From positions 15,001 to 79,000 of the forward strand of contig NZ_JAKFIA010000001.1 in assembly GCF_022569295.1 (NCBI RefSeq): DNA of 64,000 nucleotides. The letters run 5' to 3'. The DNA comes from Pedomonas mirosovicensis. Its GTDB lineage: Bacteria > Pseudomonadota > Alphaproteobacteria > Sphingomonadales > Sphingomonadaceae. This document shows positions 37,112 to 46,803 of this stretch, piece by piece (positions within the stretch are counted from its first letter, which is position 1; each line of letters starts with the position of its first letter). The notes beneath the pieces are model-generated. The model had not been told where the DNA came from, did no database searches, and saw only the letters and a program-made list of their open reading frames with translations. A program made the position numbers and the translations under genes.

Positions 37112-40008
37112 CTAGAACCGCACGGTGGCGCTCAGGAAATAGTCTCGCCCCAACACGTCGAAGAGACCAGGAAAGGTGTTGGACTGCTCCTGCGCGTCGC
37201 CGGTGAGAGGCGGCTTGTTATTGAACAGGTTGTTGATGCCGAAGGAGAGCTGGACATCCTCGTTCACATTATAGAGCGCAGTCAGATCGAAGTAGTGCTG
37301 GTCGCCCAGCGCCGCCTTGGCCAGCTGCGACGGCGGTGTGTCCGCGTTCTTGATCCGATCGTCCTTCAGCTTGTCGATCCAGCGATAGCGAACGCTGAGT
37401 TGCAGCGGCCCCGTATCCCAGGTGACGCGCGTGGTGTAGCGGAACTCGGGGATGGGATCGTCGCAGGTCGCGCCAAACTGGCCGACGCAGTCGACCTTGT
37501 CCGGCAACTCCACGACCGGGGTGTAGGTCCACTTGTCCACCCAGGTTCCGAGGAAGAAGAAGGTCAGCCGGCTTTCGTTGGTATCGAACAGGCCGAAGTC
37601 CAGATCCAGGCTGTAATCCACCTGGAAATCAATGCCGGAGGTGGTGAGCGAGGCCACGTTGGCGTTGTTGACCTGCACGATGTTGATGTCGCCGCCCGGA
37701 TTGCGCTGGATGGCCTGGCAGTAGGGGTCGTTGATGTCCTGCACCACGTTGTAGCACAGGTCGAGCACGTTGCTGAGACCACCGCCAAGCTCGGTAATGT
37801 AGTTCTTCACCTTGATGTGATAGTAGTCGACCGTGAGGTTGAGGCCCGGCGCGAAATCCGGCCGGAGGACCGCACCCAAGGTGTAGGTATCGGACTTCTC
37901 CTCCTCCAGTTCCGGATTGCCGCCGAATGAGCCCTCGATTTGCGCGTCGGGCTGTACGCCGGTGGTGAATACCGCCCCTGCCGGCACGCCGGTCGCGATG
38001 CAAAGGGCGCGCACCGCCGCCGTTTGGGTTTCAGGCGAGCGGTCGGAGCACGGATCGATTGCCGGAGGGAAGCCCTGTTCCTGCCCGCCGAACAGCTCCT
38101 CGACGTTGGGCGCGCGAATGGCGCGCTGGTACTGACCGCGCAGGGTCACATCAGGAATGGGCGCCCACTCTCCCCCTGCCGCCCAGGTGAAGACGCTGCC
38201 CACCGCATCGAGCGAATAGTCGGAATAACGGGCGGCGCCGGTCAATTCCAGGCGGTGGGCAAAGGGAACATCCGCCAAGAGCGGCGCGCGGATTTCGCCG
38301 AACAACTCCTTCACCGAATACCGGCCCGATGTCGCCTGCCCGGCGTTGAAGCCGATCACGTCGCCCGAGGCCAGTGAGAAGTCGGGGATGAACTCACTGC
38401 TCACCGAGCGCCATTCCGCTCCGAGCGCCAGGCCGACCGGCCCGGCCCCCAGGTCGAACAAATTACCGGTGACGCTGCCGCTGGCGACCTGCAACTGAGA
38501 GATTTCACTGTTGGCGGCGGTGATGGCCACATACTGGGCCGCCTCATCCGACAACGCCCCCTCGCCGAACACATTGGCCGGAACGCATCCCTGGTCCCGC
38601 GCCGTGGCGTCGGCGCAGCGCAGCGCGCCGGTGTCCGGATCGATTTCCGTGCGAAGGGCGGCCCGCAGGCGGCTGTTGGAGATGTTGCCGTTCTGGATCT
38701 GGCTGTTGCGCGTACGGGCAAAGAGGTAATAGGCGTCGTAGGTCCACCCCTCCACCACATCGCCCGTGAAGCCGCCAACAAAGCGCCATGCATTGCGCTC
38801 ATCAATATTTTCGCGCGCGCCCACCTCGTTCATGCGCCGGAAAAGGGTGGCATCGGCAAAACCGTCGCCCGCGTCCGCGCCGGTTTCGAGCGCATCCGCC
38901 GCCGCGAAAGCCGCGCGCGCCGCCGGGGACAGGAAGGGGCTATCCACATCGATGGCGACCGGTTCCCCGTAGGGTGTCGGCGCAAGTTCGCCGACCACTC
39001 GGTTGTTGGTAAAGGTCGCCTCCACATAGAGGCGAATATTGTCCGTGATGTCGTAGTGCCCCTGGCTTCCGATCAGCCAGCGCTCCTGCGGCACCTGCAG
39101 GAAGTTGGACGGGGCGTAGTTGTACTGGTCGTTCGGAAAGATGAAGGGCCGAAAGGTGCCGCCCGGCTGGAACAGCGCGCCGAAATCGCCCGGAAAGGCG
39201 GCGGGCCGGGTTGCTTCGGAAATCGTGATGCGCCCGGCAGGCACGACCGAACTGCCCCCTGCACCAGAACAGGATTGCCCGCCGCATCCACATCATCCAC
39301 CAGCGCGAAGCGGGAGAAGCGCCGGGCGCTCTGATAAATGGATTTGCGCTTGTAGTAGTTGACGTAGGCGAGAATGTTGCCGCGATCGTCGGCGAAATTG
39401 GTGCCTATGGTGGCATTGACGTCAATGCGCTCGCCATCGCCCTTTTCGGTGATGCGATAGGTGCTGCCGATTTCCACGCCCTCGAAATCCTGCCGCAGCA
39501 CGAAGTTGACGACACCCGCGATCGCATCAGACCCATAGACGGCCGACGCGCCGCCCGTCACCACATCCACGCGATCCACGAGGAAGGTGGGCACGTTGTT
39601 GATGTCCACAATCTGCGAGGTGTCATAAAAAATGTAGCGACGCCCGTTGACCAGCACGAGGGTGCGCTCCTCTTCCAGGCCGCGCAGGTCAATCGTCGCG
39701 ATGCCGCCGCCCGGATTGTTGGAAAAGGCCGTTTGCCCGGGAATGACCTGCGGCAGGACATTGAGCACGGATTCAACGTTGGTCGCACCCGCAAGCGCGA
39801 ACTCCTTCTGCCCCACAACGGACAGCGGGCTCGAACTGCTCAGGTCGGGGCGGGCAATGCGCGACCCGGTGACGATGATGGTTTCCGTCTCTGGAGTGTC
39901 CTGCTGCGCCAACGCCACGGGGGACGAAAGGACTGCAGCACCCAGGACAACCGTGGCAACGCCGGTTTTCAACACCGCTCTCTGCCGTGCGGGGGATGCT
40001 CTTCTCAT
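37112..40008 (-). CDS. TonB-dependent outer-membrane receptor 3 (single-base frameshift)
   Basis: Outer-membrane receptor of about 965 residues if restored, of the same VTGSRIARPDLSSSSPLSVV subtype as its neighbours but clearly diverged. The ATG at 40006-40008 follows AAGGAGA. The signal peptide ends near ALAQQ, the plug carries VDRVDVVTGGASAVYGSDAI, and the barrel ends GRDYFLSATVRF. The N-terminal and C-terminal parts lie in different frames that join near 39255, at a run of five C (five G in the coding strand); six would give QGGSSVVPAGRITISEA. Substrate unknown. Two perfect palindromes lie in its long upstream region. Confidence 0.92.
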
Positions 40009-40280
40009 GACTGGATATCTCCTTAGCCGGACAGAATCCGCCCCAGGGATTTTCCGGGCGCGCGCCAGCGCGCCGGAAATCCCGCATGGGCCGTCGAACC
40101 GAAACAACGGGAAAGGAAGACTCAACAGACGATAGACAGACGTGCCGGCAGTCGATGGACAGGTCGCCGCGCAAGACATGCAACCAGTGTTGCAAGCATG
40201 GTGGGCCGTCCATGTGGTCCAGTAACGGACAGGACGAATGGCAGGTTTCACATCGCTCGCTTAAGCGCTGCGAACCGTCT

Positions 40281-40315
40281 CATTTCCGGAAATGGCTGTA
40301 TCAATTTTGATACAG
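40281..40315. promoter_or_regulatory. Two adjacent perfect palindromes upstream of receptor 3
   Basis: CATTTCCGGAAATG (40281-40294) is a perfect 14-base palindrome. One base further, CTGTATCAA-TT-TTGATACAG (40296-40315) is a perfect 20-base inverted repeat. Neither is followed by a T-run as a terminator would be. They lie about 270-310 bases upstream of receptor 3, in a 461-base gap (40009-40469) that otherwise holds the promoter region, an AT-rich block and the M23 gene's terminator hairpin. They look like regulator operators; the regulator is unknown. Confidence 0.5.
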
Positions 40316-40426
40316 AAATGAGCCTAAGAGGCGCGGAAAACTGTGGATTTTTGAGAAATTAGAAGGACCAATTTCGGCAGGATTTAAATCTATTATTTCA
40401 TTTTTTAGGATTAACACAGGGGAGGC

Positions 40427-40450
40427 GCAGGAGGGCCAAGGCCCTCCTGC
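40427..40450 (-). repeat. Intergenic hairpin element, copy E, at the end of the M23 peptidase gene
   Basis: GCAGGAGGGCC (40427-40437) with GGCCCTCCTGC (40440-40450), an 11-base-pair stem 20 bases past the M23 stop. It resembles the first hairpin module of the elements at 5267 and 59804. It probably serves as terminator, though it lacks a long T-run. Confidence 0.55.
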
Positions 40451-40469
40451 AATAAAGACAACTCTCTCG

Positions 40470-41429
40470 TTAGTGCTGGGCCGCAGCGATAGCGGCGCTG
40501 GCCCCCGGCAACGGCGGCAGACCCGGAAGGGTGGTCGGGTCCACATGGATATTGCCCCAGCGCAGGCCCCAGTGCAGGTGCGGGCCCGTTGCGCGGCCGG
40601 TGGAGCCAATCGCGCCGATTTGTTGGCCCTGCATCAGCACATCGCCTGGCTTCACGTCGATGCGGCTGAGATGCAGCATGGACGAATAAAGATTGAAGCC
40701 GTGGTCGATAATGATGAGCCCGCCTTCCAGCGAGAACCCGGACCGCGCGACGCGAACGATGCCGGAAGCCGGAGCAACCATGGGCGTGCCGGTCTTGTTG
40801 GCGATATCGACGCCATAGTGGGGCGAGCCGGGCACGCCGTTGCGAATGCGCTGGGAGCCATAGATGCCGGAAATGCGCCCGCTGGCCGGCCAGATGAACG
40901 GCTGCGTCCAAAAGAGGTCGAGCGAGGGGGTGGCGCGGGCGGCGGTGATTTCCGCCACCTCGGCCTTGCGCTGTTCCAGCATCTCGGGCGGCATGTTGAC
41001 CGTCTTGGGCGGCAGGCCATTCACGCGCTGGATGTTGAATTCGCGCGGCGTGACGGCAAGGACATGCTCCACCGTCGAACCGTCGGCAAGGGTAGCGGTC
41101 AGCGTCACTTCCTTGCCCGTGTCGCGGTGCAGGCCGATGACGAAACGGCCGTCAGCCGTCAGCGGCAAATCCTGCCCGTCATAGACCAGCCGCACCGTGC
41201 CCTGCGGCGCATGACCGATGACGACTGCGCCCTGCATGATCGGGCTCTCGATACGGAACTCTGCCTCGGGCACAACCTTGGCGGGTTCAACCTGTTCCGG
41301 CTGCGCCTCGTCCGCCCGGACTTCATCAGCCCGGACATCGCCGCTGAACGCCATCGCCGTCCCCGCCAGGATCGCCAATGCCCCAAGGCGCCGGGACCAA
41401 CCGGCCCCGGTTTTCAACACACCACGCAC
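40470..41429 (-). CDS. M23 (LytM-type) metallopeptidase, secreted
   Basis: The 319-residue product starts with GTG (41427-41429) behind AGGAG. It has a signal peptide ending near VRA, an acidic linker and a beta-rich middle domain (about 55-140). The C-terminal peptidase M23 domain has SPHYGVDIANK (zinc ligands H and D) and GPHLHWGLRWG (HLH ligands). Because all zinc ligands are present it is probably active rather than a NlpD/EnvC-type activator. Members cut cross-links or glycine bridges in peptidoglycan. Same strand as the small DUF2093 gene just upstream. Confidence 0.93.
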   Translation of the reverse strand: MRGVLKTGAGWSRRLGALAILAGTAMAFSGDVRADEVRADEAQPEQVEPAKVVPEAEFRIESPIMQGAVVIGHAPQGTVRLVYDGQDLPLTADGRFVIGLHRDTGKEVTLTATLADGSTVEHVLAVTPREFNIQRVNGLPPKTVNMPPEMLEQRKAEVAEITAARATPSLDLFWTQPFIWPASGRISGIYGSQRIRNGVPGSPHYGVDIANKTGTPMVAPASGIVRVARSGFSLEGGLIIIDHGFNLYSSMLHLSRIDVKPGDVLMQGQQIGAIGSTGRATGPHLHWGLRWGNIHVDPTTLPGLPPLPGASAAIAAAQH

Positions 41430-41496
41430 CGCCTTTTACTCCTGCCTTATCGTTCAGACCCCCGCCTGGGTCAGCCCGCCTGAACCTTGATACCGG

Positions 41497-41712
41497 TCAG
41501 CCGGCTTTCTTCTGTAATTCCGCGAAACGGCGGGTGGCGATTTCTGCGCTGGCGTAAGCTTCCTGCGTCTCCGCATTCCAATAGCGCAGTTCATGCAGCG
41601 GAATTTTCACGCCCGTCACCGCGCAGACCACATGGTCGCCGGGGCTGAGCAGGCGGAACGTGCCGGGGAGATACTGCACGCGCGCGGGGCGCTGAGCGTT
41701 GGAATTGAGCAT
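41497..41712 (-). CDS. DUF2093 protein
   Basis: The 71-residue product, starting MLNSNAQRPARVQYLPGTFR, with LLSPGDHVVCAVTGVKIPLHELRYW split across the middle, matches the small alphaproteobacterial DUF2093 family. The single Cys and the PG-D-V-x-C-A-V-T-G motif are typical. Function unknown. A GTG three codons upstream is an alternative start. It lies between xseA and the M23 peptidase on the same strand. Confidence 0.85.
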   Translation of the reverse strand: MLNSNAQRPARVQYLPGTFRLLSPGDHVVCAVTGVKIPLHELRYWNAETQEAYASAEIATRRFAELQKKAG

Positions 41713-41802
41713 GGATACCACTTCACCTTGCCTTTGGGGACATTGACCATAGTGCCGGACCCGCCTCGCAAGCCCGAGGGCGCGCCGGGCAGAAATGCTC
41801 CG

Positions 41803-43287
41803 TCAGAACAGGCTGCCTTGCCGCCTGTCCTTGGCCGGTTCCGGCATCGCAGGCTTGGCCTTGCTTGCCTTCGTCTTGGGCTGAACCGGAACCACGCTTT
41901 CTTCCGCCAGCGCCTGTGGTTCGCCATCGACCACGGCGTCCACAGTCCCATCCCGCAGCTCGAGGGTCAAGGCCCCGGCCCCCTTCGCTGCCTCGGCCGT
42001 CGTCAGAACGCGCCCATCGCGCGACCGAACGACAGCATAGCCGCGTTGCACGGTGGCATAGGGGCTGAGCGTCTCCAGCATCCGCACCGCCTCGCTGAGC
42101 CGTCGCTGCTCGTCGCGGAGGCGCAGCGAAGTGGTACGGACCAGCCCCTCGCCCGCCCGCTCCACCCGCTCGGCGCTGCGGCGCAGCTCCTGCGTCAGCA
42201 GGCGCGGGGCGAGCCGGTCGCCCAGCCGCTCGTAGCGGTTGCGCCAGGCAACGAGGCCGTGGTTGAGCGACTTCGGGAGTCGCTCCGAAAGCTCATCGAA
42301 CCGCTGCTCGGCAAGCTGAAGCAAGTGACGCGGGTGCGGCAGGCCGCGCCCCAGTCCCTTCACGGTCTCGGCGCGGCGCTCCATGCCTTTGAACAGCGCC
42401 CGCTCCAGCCGCAGGCCGAACTGGCCGATGGTGTAATCCAGGTCCGCCTTCACCGGCACGGCCATCTCGGCCGCCGCCGTCGGGGTGGGCGCGCGCCGGT
42501 CGGAGGCGTAGTCAACCAGCGTCGTGTCCGTCTCGTGCCCCACGGCGGAGATGACCGGAATATCGCTCTCCGCCACCGCGCGGATGACGGCTTCCTCGTT
42601 AAAGGCCCACAGGTCCTCGATGGAGCCGCCGCCGCGCGCCACGATCAGCACGTCCGGCCGCGGGATCGGCCCGCCCTTCGCCAAGCTGTTGAAGCCGCGC
42701 ACGGCATTGGCCACCTGCTCGGCCGCGCCCTCGCCCTGCACCAGCACCGGCCACAGCAGCACATGACGCGGGAAGCGGTCGGCCAGCCGATGGAGAATGT
42801 CGCGGATCACAGCGCCGGTGGGCGAGGTCACCACGCCGATCACCTCCGGCAGGTAGGGAATGGGCCGCTTACGCCTGGGGTCAAACAGTCCCTCGGCGGC
42901 GAGCTTCCTCTTGCGTTCCTCCAGCAGCGCCATGAGCGCGCCGACGCCCGCCGGTTCCATCCGCTCGATGACCATCTGGTACTTGGAGCGGCCGGGATAG
43001 GTGGTGAGCTTGCCGGTGGCGATCACCTCCAGCCCGTCTTCGGGGCGGAAGCGCAAGCCATTCACCATGCCGCGCCACATCACGCCGTCGAGCACGGCGC
43101 TTTCGTCCTTGAGGCACAGGTAAGCATGGCCCGAACCGGCCTGCTTCCAGCCGGAAATCTCGCCGCGCACGCGCACAAGGCCGAAGCGATCCTCCACCGT
43201 GCGCTTGACGGCGTGGGCGATCTCGCTGACCGAGTATTCGGGAAGATTGGGCGTTTCTGTCGTCACCGGCGTTGTTCCTCGGCCCAT
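41803..43287 (-). CDS. xseA: Exodeoxyribonuclease VII large subunit
   Basis: Catalytic subunit of exonuclease VII, which degrades single-stranded DNA to short oligonucleotides in repair. The 494-residue product has the N-terminal OB fold (about 15-115, [20 protein letters not shown]), the catalytic domain with [57 protein letters not shown], and a long coiled-coil tail. The small subunit gene xseB is not in the window. Divergent from purD with 47 bases between the starts. Confidence 0.97.
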   Translation of the reverse strand: MGRGTTPVTTETPNLPEYSVSEIAHAVKRTVEDRFGLVRVRGEISGWKQAGSGHAYLCLKDESAVLDGVMWRGMVNGLRFRPEDGLEVIATGKLTTYPGRSKYQMVIERMEPAGVGALMALLEERKRKLAAEGLFDPRRKRPIPYLPEVIGVVTSPTGAVIRDILHRLADRFPRHVLLWPVLVQGEGAAEQVANAVRGFNSLAKGGPIPRPDVLIVARGGGSIEDLWAFNEEAVIRAVAESDIPVISAVGHETDTTLVDYASDRRAPTPTAAAEMAVPVKADLDYTIGQFGLRLERALFKGMERRAETVKGLGRGLPHPRHLLQLAEQRFDELSERLPKSLNHGLVAWRNRYERLGDRLAPRLLTQELRRSAERVERAGEGLVRTTSLRLRDEQRRLSEAVRMLETLSPYATVQRGYAVVRSRDGRVLTTAEAAKGAGALTLELRDGTVDAVVDGEPQALAEESVVPVQPKTKASKAKPAMPEPAKDRRQGSLF

Positions 43288-43334
43288 GTCTAGCTACAAG
43301 CCGCCCAACCTCCAAGCCTAATGAAGAGGGCGAC

Positions 43335-44617
43335 ATGAACGTATTGGTCATTGGCAGCGGCGGGCGCGAACACGCCCTGTGCTGGAAACTGGCAGCTTCC
43401 GAGACGCTTGGCACTCTTTATTGCGCCCCCGGAAACGCCGGCATCGCGGCGGTTGCGGCGTGCGTGGCGCTCGACGTGAAGGATCACGCGGCCGTCATCC
43501 GCTTCGTGCGGGAGAAGGACATTGGCCTCGTGGTCGTCGGCCCCGAGCAGCCGCTGGTCGATGGCCTTGCCGACGCGCTGAAGGCCGAGAACATCCTGTG
43601 CTTCGGCCCCTCGCAATATGCCGCCCAGTTGGAAGGCTCCAAGGGTTTCACCAAGGACCTGTGCAAGCGCCACAACATCCCGACCGCCGCCTACGAGCGC
43701 TTCAGCGATCCGCAAGCCGCCAAGGCATACATTCGCCAGCAGGGCGCGCCGATCGTCGTCAAGGCAGACGGGCTTGCCGCTGGCAAGGGCGTGGTCGTCG
43801 CCATGACGCTCGATGAAGCGATTGAGGCCATCGACATGATCTTCGGCGGCCAGTTCGGCTCTGCGGGCGCGGAAGTGGTGGTCGAGGAATTCCTTGAGGG
43901 CGAGGAGGCCAGCTTCTTCGTGCTGACCGACGGCAAGACCGCCGTGCCGCTGGCGACCGCGCAGGACCACAAGCGCGTGGGCGATGGCGACGTTGGCCCC
44001 AACACCGGCGGCATGGGCGCCTACTCCCCAGCCCCGGTGATGACCGACGCGCTGGTGGCCCAGACCCTCGCCGAGATCGTTGAGCCGACCATCAAGGCAT
44101 TGGCGGGCGAAGGCCATCCTTACGTCGGCGTGCTCTATGCGGGCCTGATGATCACGAAGGACGGCCCTAAGCTCATCGAATACAACTGCCGCTTCGGCGA
44201 CCCCGAATGCCAGGTGCTGATGATGCGGATGCAGAGCGACCTGCTGCCAGTCCTCGTGGCGGCGGCCAAGGGCGAGCTTCAGCCGAACAGCGTCCAGTGG
44301 AAGGACGAGGTGGCGCTGACCGTGGTGATGGCGGCCGAGGGCTACCCTGGCGAGCCACGCAAGGGCACCGTTATCGGCGGGCTGGAAGACGCGGGCTCCG
44401 TTGGGGGGTCGTGGTGTTCCATGCTGGCACAAAGGCGCAGGACGGCCGCATAGTGGCCAACGGCGGCCGCGTGCTCAACGTGACCGCCCTGGGGAAAACC
44501 GTCGCCGAGGCGCAGAGCCGCGCCTACGCCGCGATCGACAAGCTGGACTGGCCGGAGGGCTTCTGCCGCCGGGATATCGGCTGGCGCGCGATCGAGCGGG
44601 AGGCTCAGGAGGCCTGA
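43335..44617 (+). CDS. purD: Phosphoribosylamine--glycine ligase PurD (single-base frameshift)
   Basis: Second step of purine synthesis: joins glycine to phosphoribosylamine with ATP. The frame starts [20 protein letters not shown] and carries the ATP-grasp motifs ([32 protein letters not shown]). It shifts at a run of six G (44404-44409): seven would join SVGG to [20 protein letters not shown]. Restored, the protein has about 427 residues, the normal length; as assembled, translation ends at 44453 after an unrelated tail. Purine synthesis is normally needed, so an assembly error is likely. Confidence 0.95.
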
Positions 44618-44645
44618 GCCCCGGCGCGTTTGCTGCGGGGGGACC

Positions 44646-45725
44646 ATGGCCGACAACCGGCAGGAAATGAACACCGGCACCACCGAAGTGCGGGAGCAGC
44701 ACCGCTTCGATGAAGCCCGGCTCGATGCCTACATGCGGGAGCATGTGGCGGGCTACAGTGGTCCCCTCACCGTCCGCCAGTTCAAGGGCGGGCAGTCCAA
44801 CCCCACCTATCTGCTGATCACACCCCGGCAGCGCTATGTGCTGCGGCGCAAGCCGCCGGGGCAGTTGCTCGCCTCTGCCCATGCGGTCGACCGGGAATAC
44901 CGGGTGATCTCGGCCCTCTTCGCCACCGGCTTTCCGGTCGCAAAGCCCTACGCACTCTGCACGGATGAGAGCGTCATCGGCACATGGTTCTACATCATGG
45001 ACATGGTGGAGGGCCGGGTGTTCTGGGACCCCGCCTTCCCCGAGGTTCCGGCGGAAGATCGTCCCCGTTACTTCGACGCCATGAACGAGACCATCGCCCA
45101 CCTGCATAGGGTGGATTACCGGGCGGCGGGGCTGGAGGACTACGGCAAGCCCGGCAACTACTTCGCCCGGCAGATCGGCCGCTGGTCGAAGCAATACCTT
45201 GAGGATGTGGAGGCAGGCCGCGTCCCCGCCATGGACCGGCTGACGGAGTGGCTGCCTGCCAACATTCCGGCGGGGGACGACAGCGCCATCGTCCACGGCG
45301 ACTTCCGCTGCGACAACATGATCTTTCACCCCCTTGAACCGCGCGTGCTGGCGGTGCTGGACTGGGAACTTTCCACCATCGGCCACCCCCTGTCGGACTT
45401 CACCTACAACCTGATGATGTATCGCATGCCGCCCGCCATCGCGGCGGGTCTCAAGGGCGCGGACCTGGCGGCGCTGAACATCCCTTCCGAGCAAGACTAT
45501 GTGGCCGCCTACTGCCGGCGCACCGGCCGCGCTGGCATTCCGCATCTGGACTTCTACATCGCCTTCAACATGTTCCGCCTGGCGGCCATCCTCCATGGCA
45601 TCAAGGGACGGCTGATCCGGGGCACCGCCTCCAGCGCCCACGCGCAGGACATGGCGGCGAAGGTCGAACCGCTGGCGGAATTGGCGTGGCAACAGGCGGA
45701 AAAGGCGATCAAGGTGGCGTCATGA
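44646..45725 (+). CDS. Aminoglycoside-phosphotransferase-like (ACAD10 kinase type) protein
   Basis: The 359-residue product has a kinase-like fold: FKGGQSNPTYLLITPRQRYV, LRRKPPG (ATP-binding Lys), the catalytic loop IVHGDFRCDNMIFHP (HGDxxxxN) and AVLDWELSTIGHPLSDFTYN (metal-binding D). This is the phosphotransferase subfamily related to the kinase domain of ACAD10, generally linked to fatty acid or hydroxy-acid breakdown, not to antibiotic resistance. It overlaps the downstream hydrolase gene by four bases (ATGA), so the pair probably acts in one pathway, whose substrate is unknown. Confidence 0.88.
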   Translation: MADNRQEMNTGTTEVREQHRFDEARLDAYMREHVAGYSGPLTVRQFKGGQSNPTYLLITPRQRYVLRRKPPGQLLASAHAVDREYRVISALFATGFPVAKPYALCTDESVIGTWFYIMDMVEGRVFWDPAFPEVPAEDRPRYFDAMNETIAHLHRVDYRAAGLEDYGKPGNYFARQIGRWSKQYLEDVEAGRVPAMDRLTEWLPANIPAGDDSAIVHGDFRCDNMIFHPLEPRVLAVLDWELSTIGHPLSDFTYNLMMYRMPPAIAAGLKGADLAALNIPSEQDYVAAYCRRTGRAGIPHLDFYIAFNMFRLAAILHGIKGRLIRGTASSAHAQDMAAKVEPLAELAWQQAEKAIKVAS

Positions 45726-46477
45726 GTCTCTTCATCAACGAGCGGGCCGGAAACCCCGGCGAGGCCGAGCATCCGCTGGTGCTGGTCCATGGCTGGTGCT
45801 GCGATCACGGCGCGATGAAGCCGGTGACCGACGCCTTTCCCGAGCGCCATGTGATCAGCGTCGATCTGCTCGGCCACGGCCGCAGCCCGGCGTCGAACAG
45901 CTATTCCATCGAGACGCAGGCCGCGGCACTGATGCAGGCGGTGCCGGACGGGGCCATTCTCGTCGGCCACAGCATGGGCGCGCAAGTAGCGGTGGAAGCC
46001 GCCGTTCAGGCCCCGGAGCGGGTGGCGGGCCTGGTGCTGCTCGACCCCGCGCCCATCGTGCCGCACGACAGCGCCAAGGCCTACACCGAAGATATGCGCC
46101 GCCACATCGACCGGATGGACCCGGAGCAGCTCTCCGACATGCTGGAGGTATTCGGCCGCCGCCAGATCGTAAAGGCCGCCGACCAGACCGCGGTTGAATC
46201 GCTCATCGAGGTGATGACCCGCACCCCCGCCGCCGTGGTGCGCGCTTGCTGGGACGCGGTGTGCAATTGGGACGGCCCGGCCGCCTTCGCCCGCCTCACC
46301 TGCCCGGCGCTCGCCATCGTCATCGAGAGGCCGCTCAACCGGCCCGTCAATCTCGCCAAGGCCTATCCCAAGGTGATGACTGGGCAGGTCACCGGCGCAG
46401 GCCACATGCTCCAGTTCGAAGTGATGGACCAGGTGGAGCCGATGATGCGCCGCTTCTTCGCACTGCACCGGTTATAA
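45722..46477 (+). CDS. Alpha/beta-hydrolase
   Basis: The 251-residue product has the oxyanion region PLVLVHGWCCDHGAM, DLLGHGRSPAS, the nucleophile elbow ILVGHSMGAQVAVEAA (catalytic Ser), and a late GAGHMLQFEVMDQVEPM that provides the catalytic His. No signal peptide. The specific substrate cannot be told from the sequence; esterases, dehalogenase-like and lactonase-like enzymes share these motifs. Translationally coupled to the phosphotransferase-like gene upstream. Its end is followed by an AT-richer gap of 326 bases. Confidence 0.88.
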   Translation: MSLFINERAGNPGEAEHPLVLVHGWCCDHGAMKPVTDAFPERHVISVDLLGHGRSPASNSYSIETQAAALMQAVPDGAILVGHSMGAQVAVEAAVQAPERVAGLVLLDPAPIVPHDSAKAYTEDMRRHIDRMDPEQLSDMLEVFGRRQIVKAADQTAVESLIEVMTRTPAAVVRACWDAVCNWDGPAAFARLTCPALAIVIERPLNRPVNLAKAYPKVMTGQVTGAGHMLQFEVMDQVEPMMRRFFALHRL

Positions 46478-46695
46478 CGCCCCGAACCGGGAGGCGCAGG
46501 GGGCGAAACACGGTCAGGCAAGAAACGCGTAACCTTATGTCATTGTAAATCAAAGAACATTGATAAATTAGACTTGAGAGAACCAAGCCCAAGCCGAGCC
46601 CTTTCCGGATATTCGACTATGCACCGGATTGTGGCGCCCGGATGCCTGAGATAACCTTTTAAAGTTCTAGCGTGTGCAAACGCATAGATCCCAAT

Positions 46696-46729
46696 AAGGC
46701 CCTGCAGGCGACTCACCTGCGGGGCCTTT
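46696..46729 (+). terminator. Plus-strand terminator hairpin
   Basis: AAGGCCCTGCAGG (46696-46708) with CCTGCGGGGCCTT (46716-46728), 13 base pairs with one wobble, loop CGACTCA, followed by a short T-run. It may end the hydrolase transcript or an unannotated RNA. Confidence 0.55.
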
Positions 46730-46750
46730 CCGTTCGGGCAGAGCGAAAAC

Positions 46751-46780
46751 GAAAAAGGCCGGACCCGAAGGCCCGGCCTT
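46751..46780 (-). terminator. Terminator of the SapC gene
   Basis: AAGGCCGG (46755-46762) with CCGGCCTT (46773-46780). On the minus strand it is followed by TTTTTCG, 24 bases past the SapC stop. Confidence 0.8.
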
Positions 46781-46803
46781 TATTCCGTAAACCGCTGCGC
46801 GCC

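Larger units (their letters stand above)
46478..46803. other. Intergenic region between the hydrolase and SapC genes, with two terminators
   Basis: Convergent gap. Its first half (about 46530-46600) is noticeably richer in A and T than its neighbours (for example GAACATTGATAAATTAGACT). Two hairpins close it: one on the plus strand at 46696-46729 and one mainly for SapC at 46755-46780. The first hairpin is over 200 bases from the hydrolase stop, so a small non-coding transcript ending there is possible, but I could not fix a promoter. Confidence 0.4.

Noticed and set aside
37112-40008. A real pseudogene remnant of a TonB receptor
   Set aside because: Only one base is off and all motifs are intact to the last strand, so it is treated as an intact gene with a likely sequence error.
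44646-45725. Possible antibiotic-resistance phosphotransferase
   Set aside because: The kinase motifs are those of the ACAD10-like subgroup, and nothing around it suggests a resistance or mobile context.
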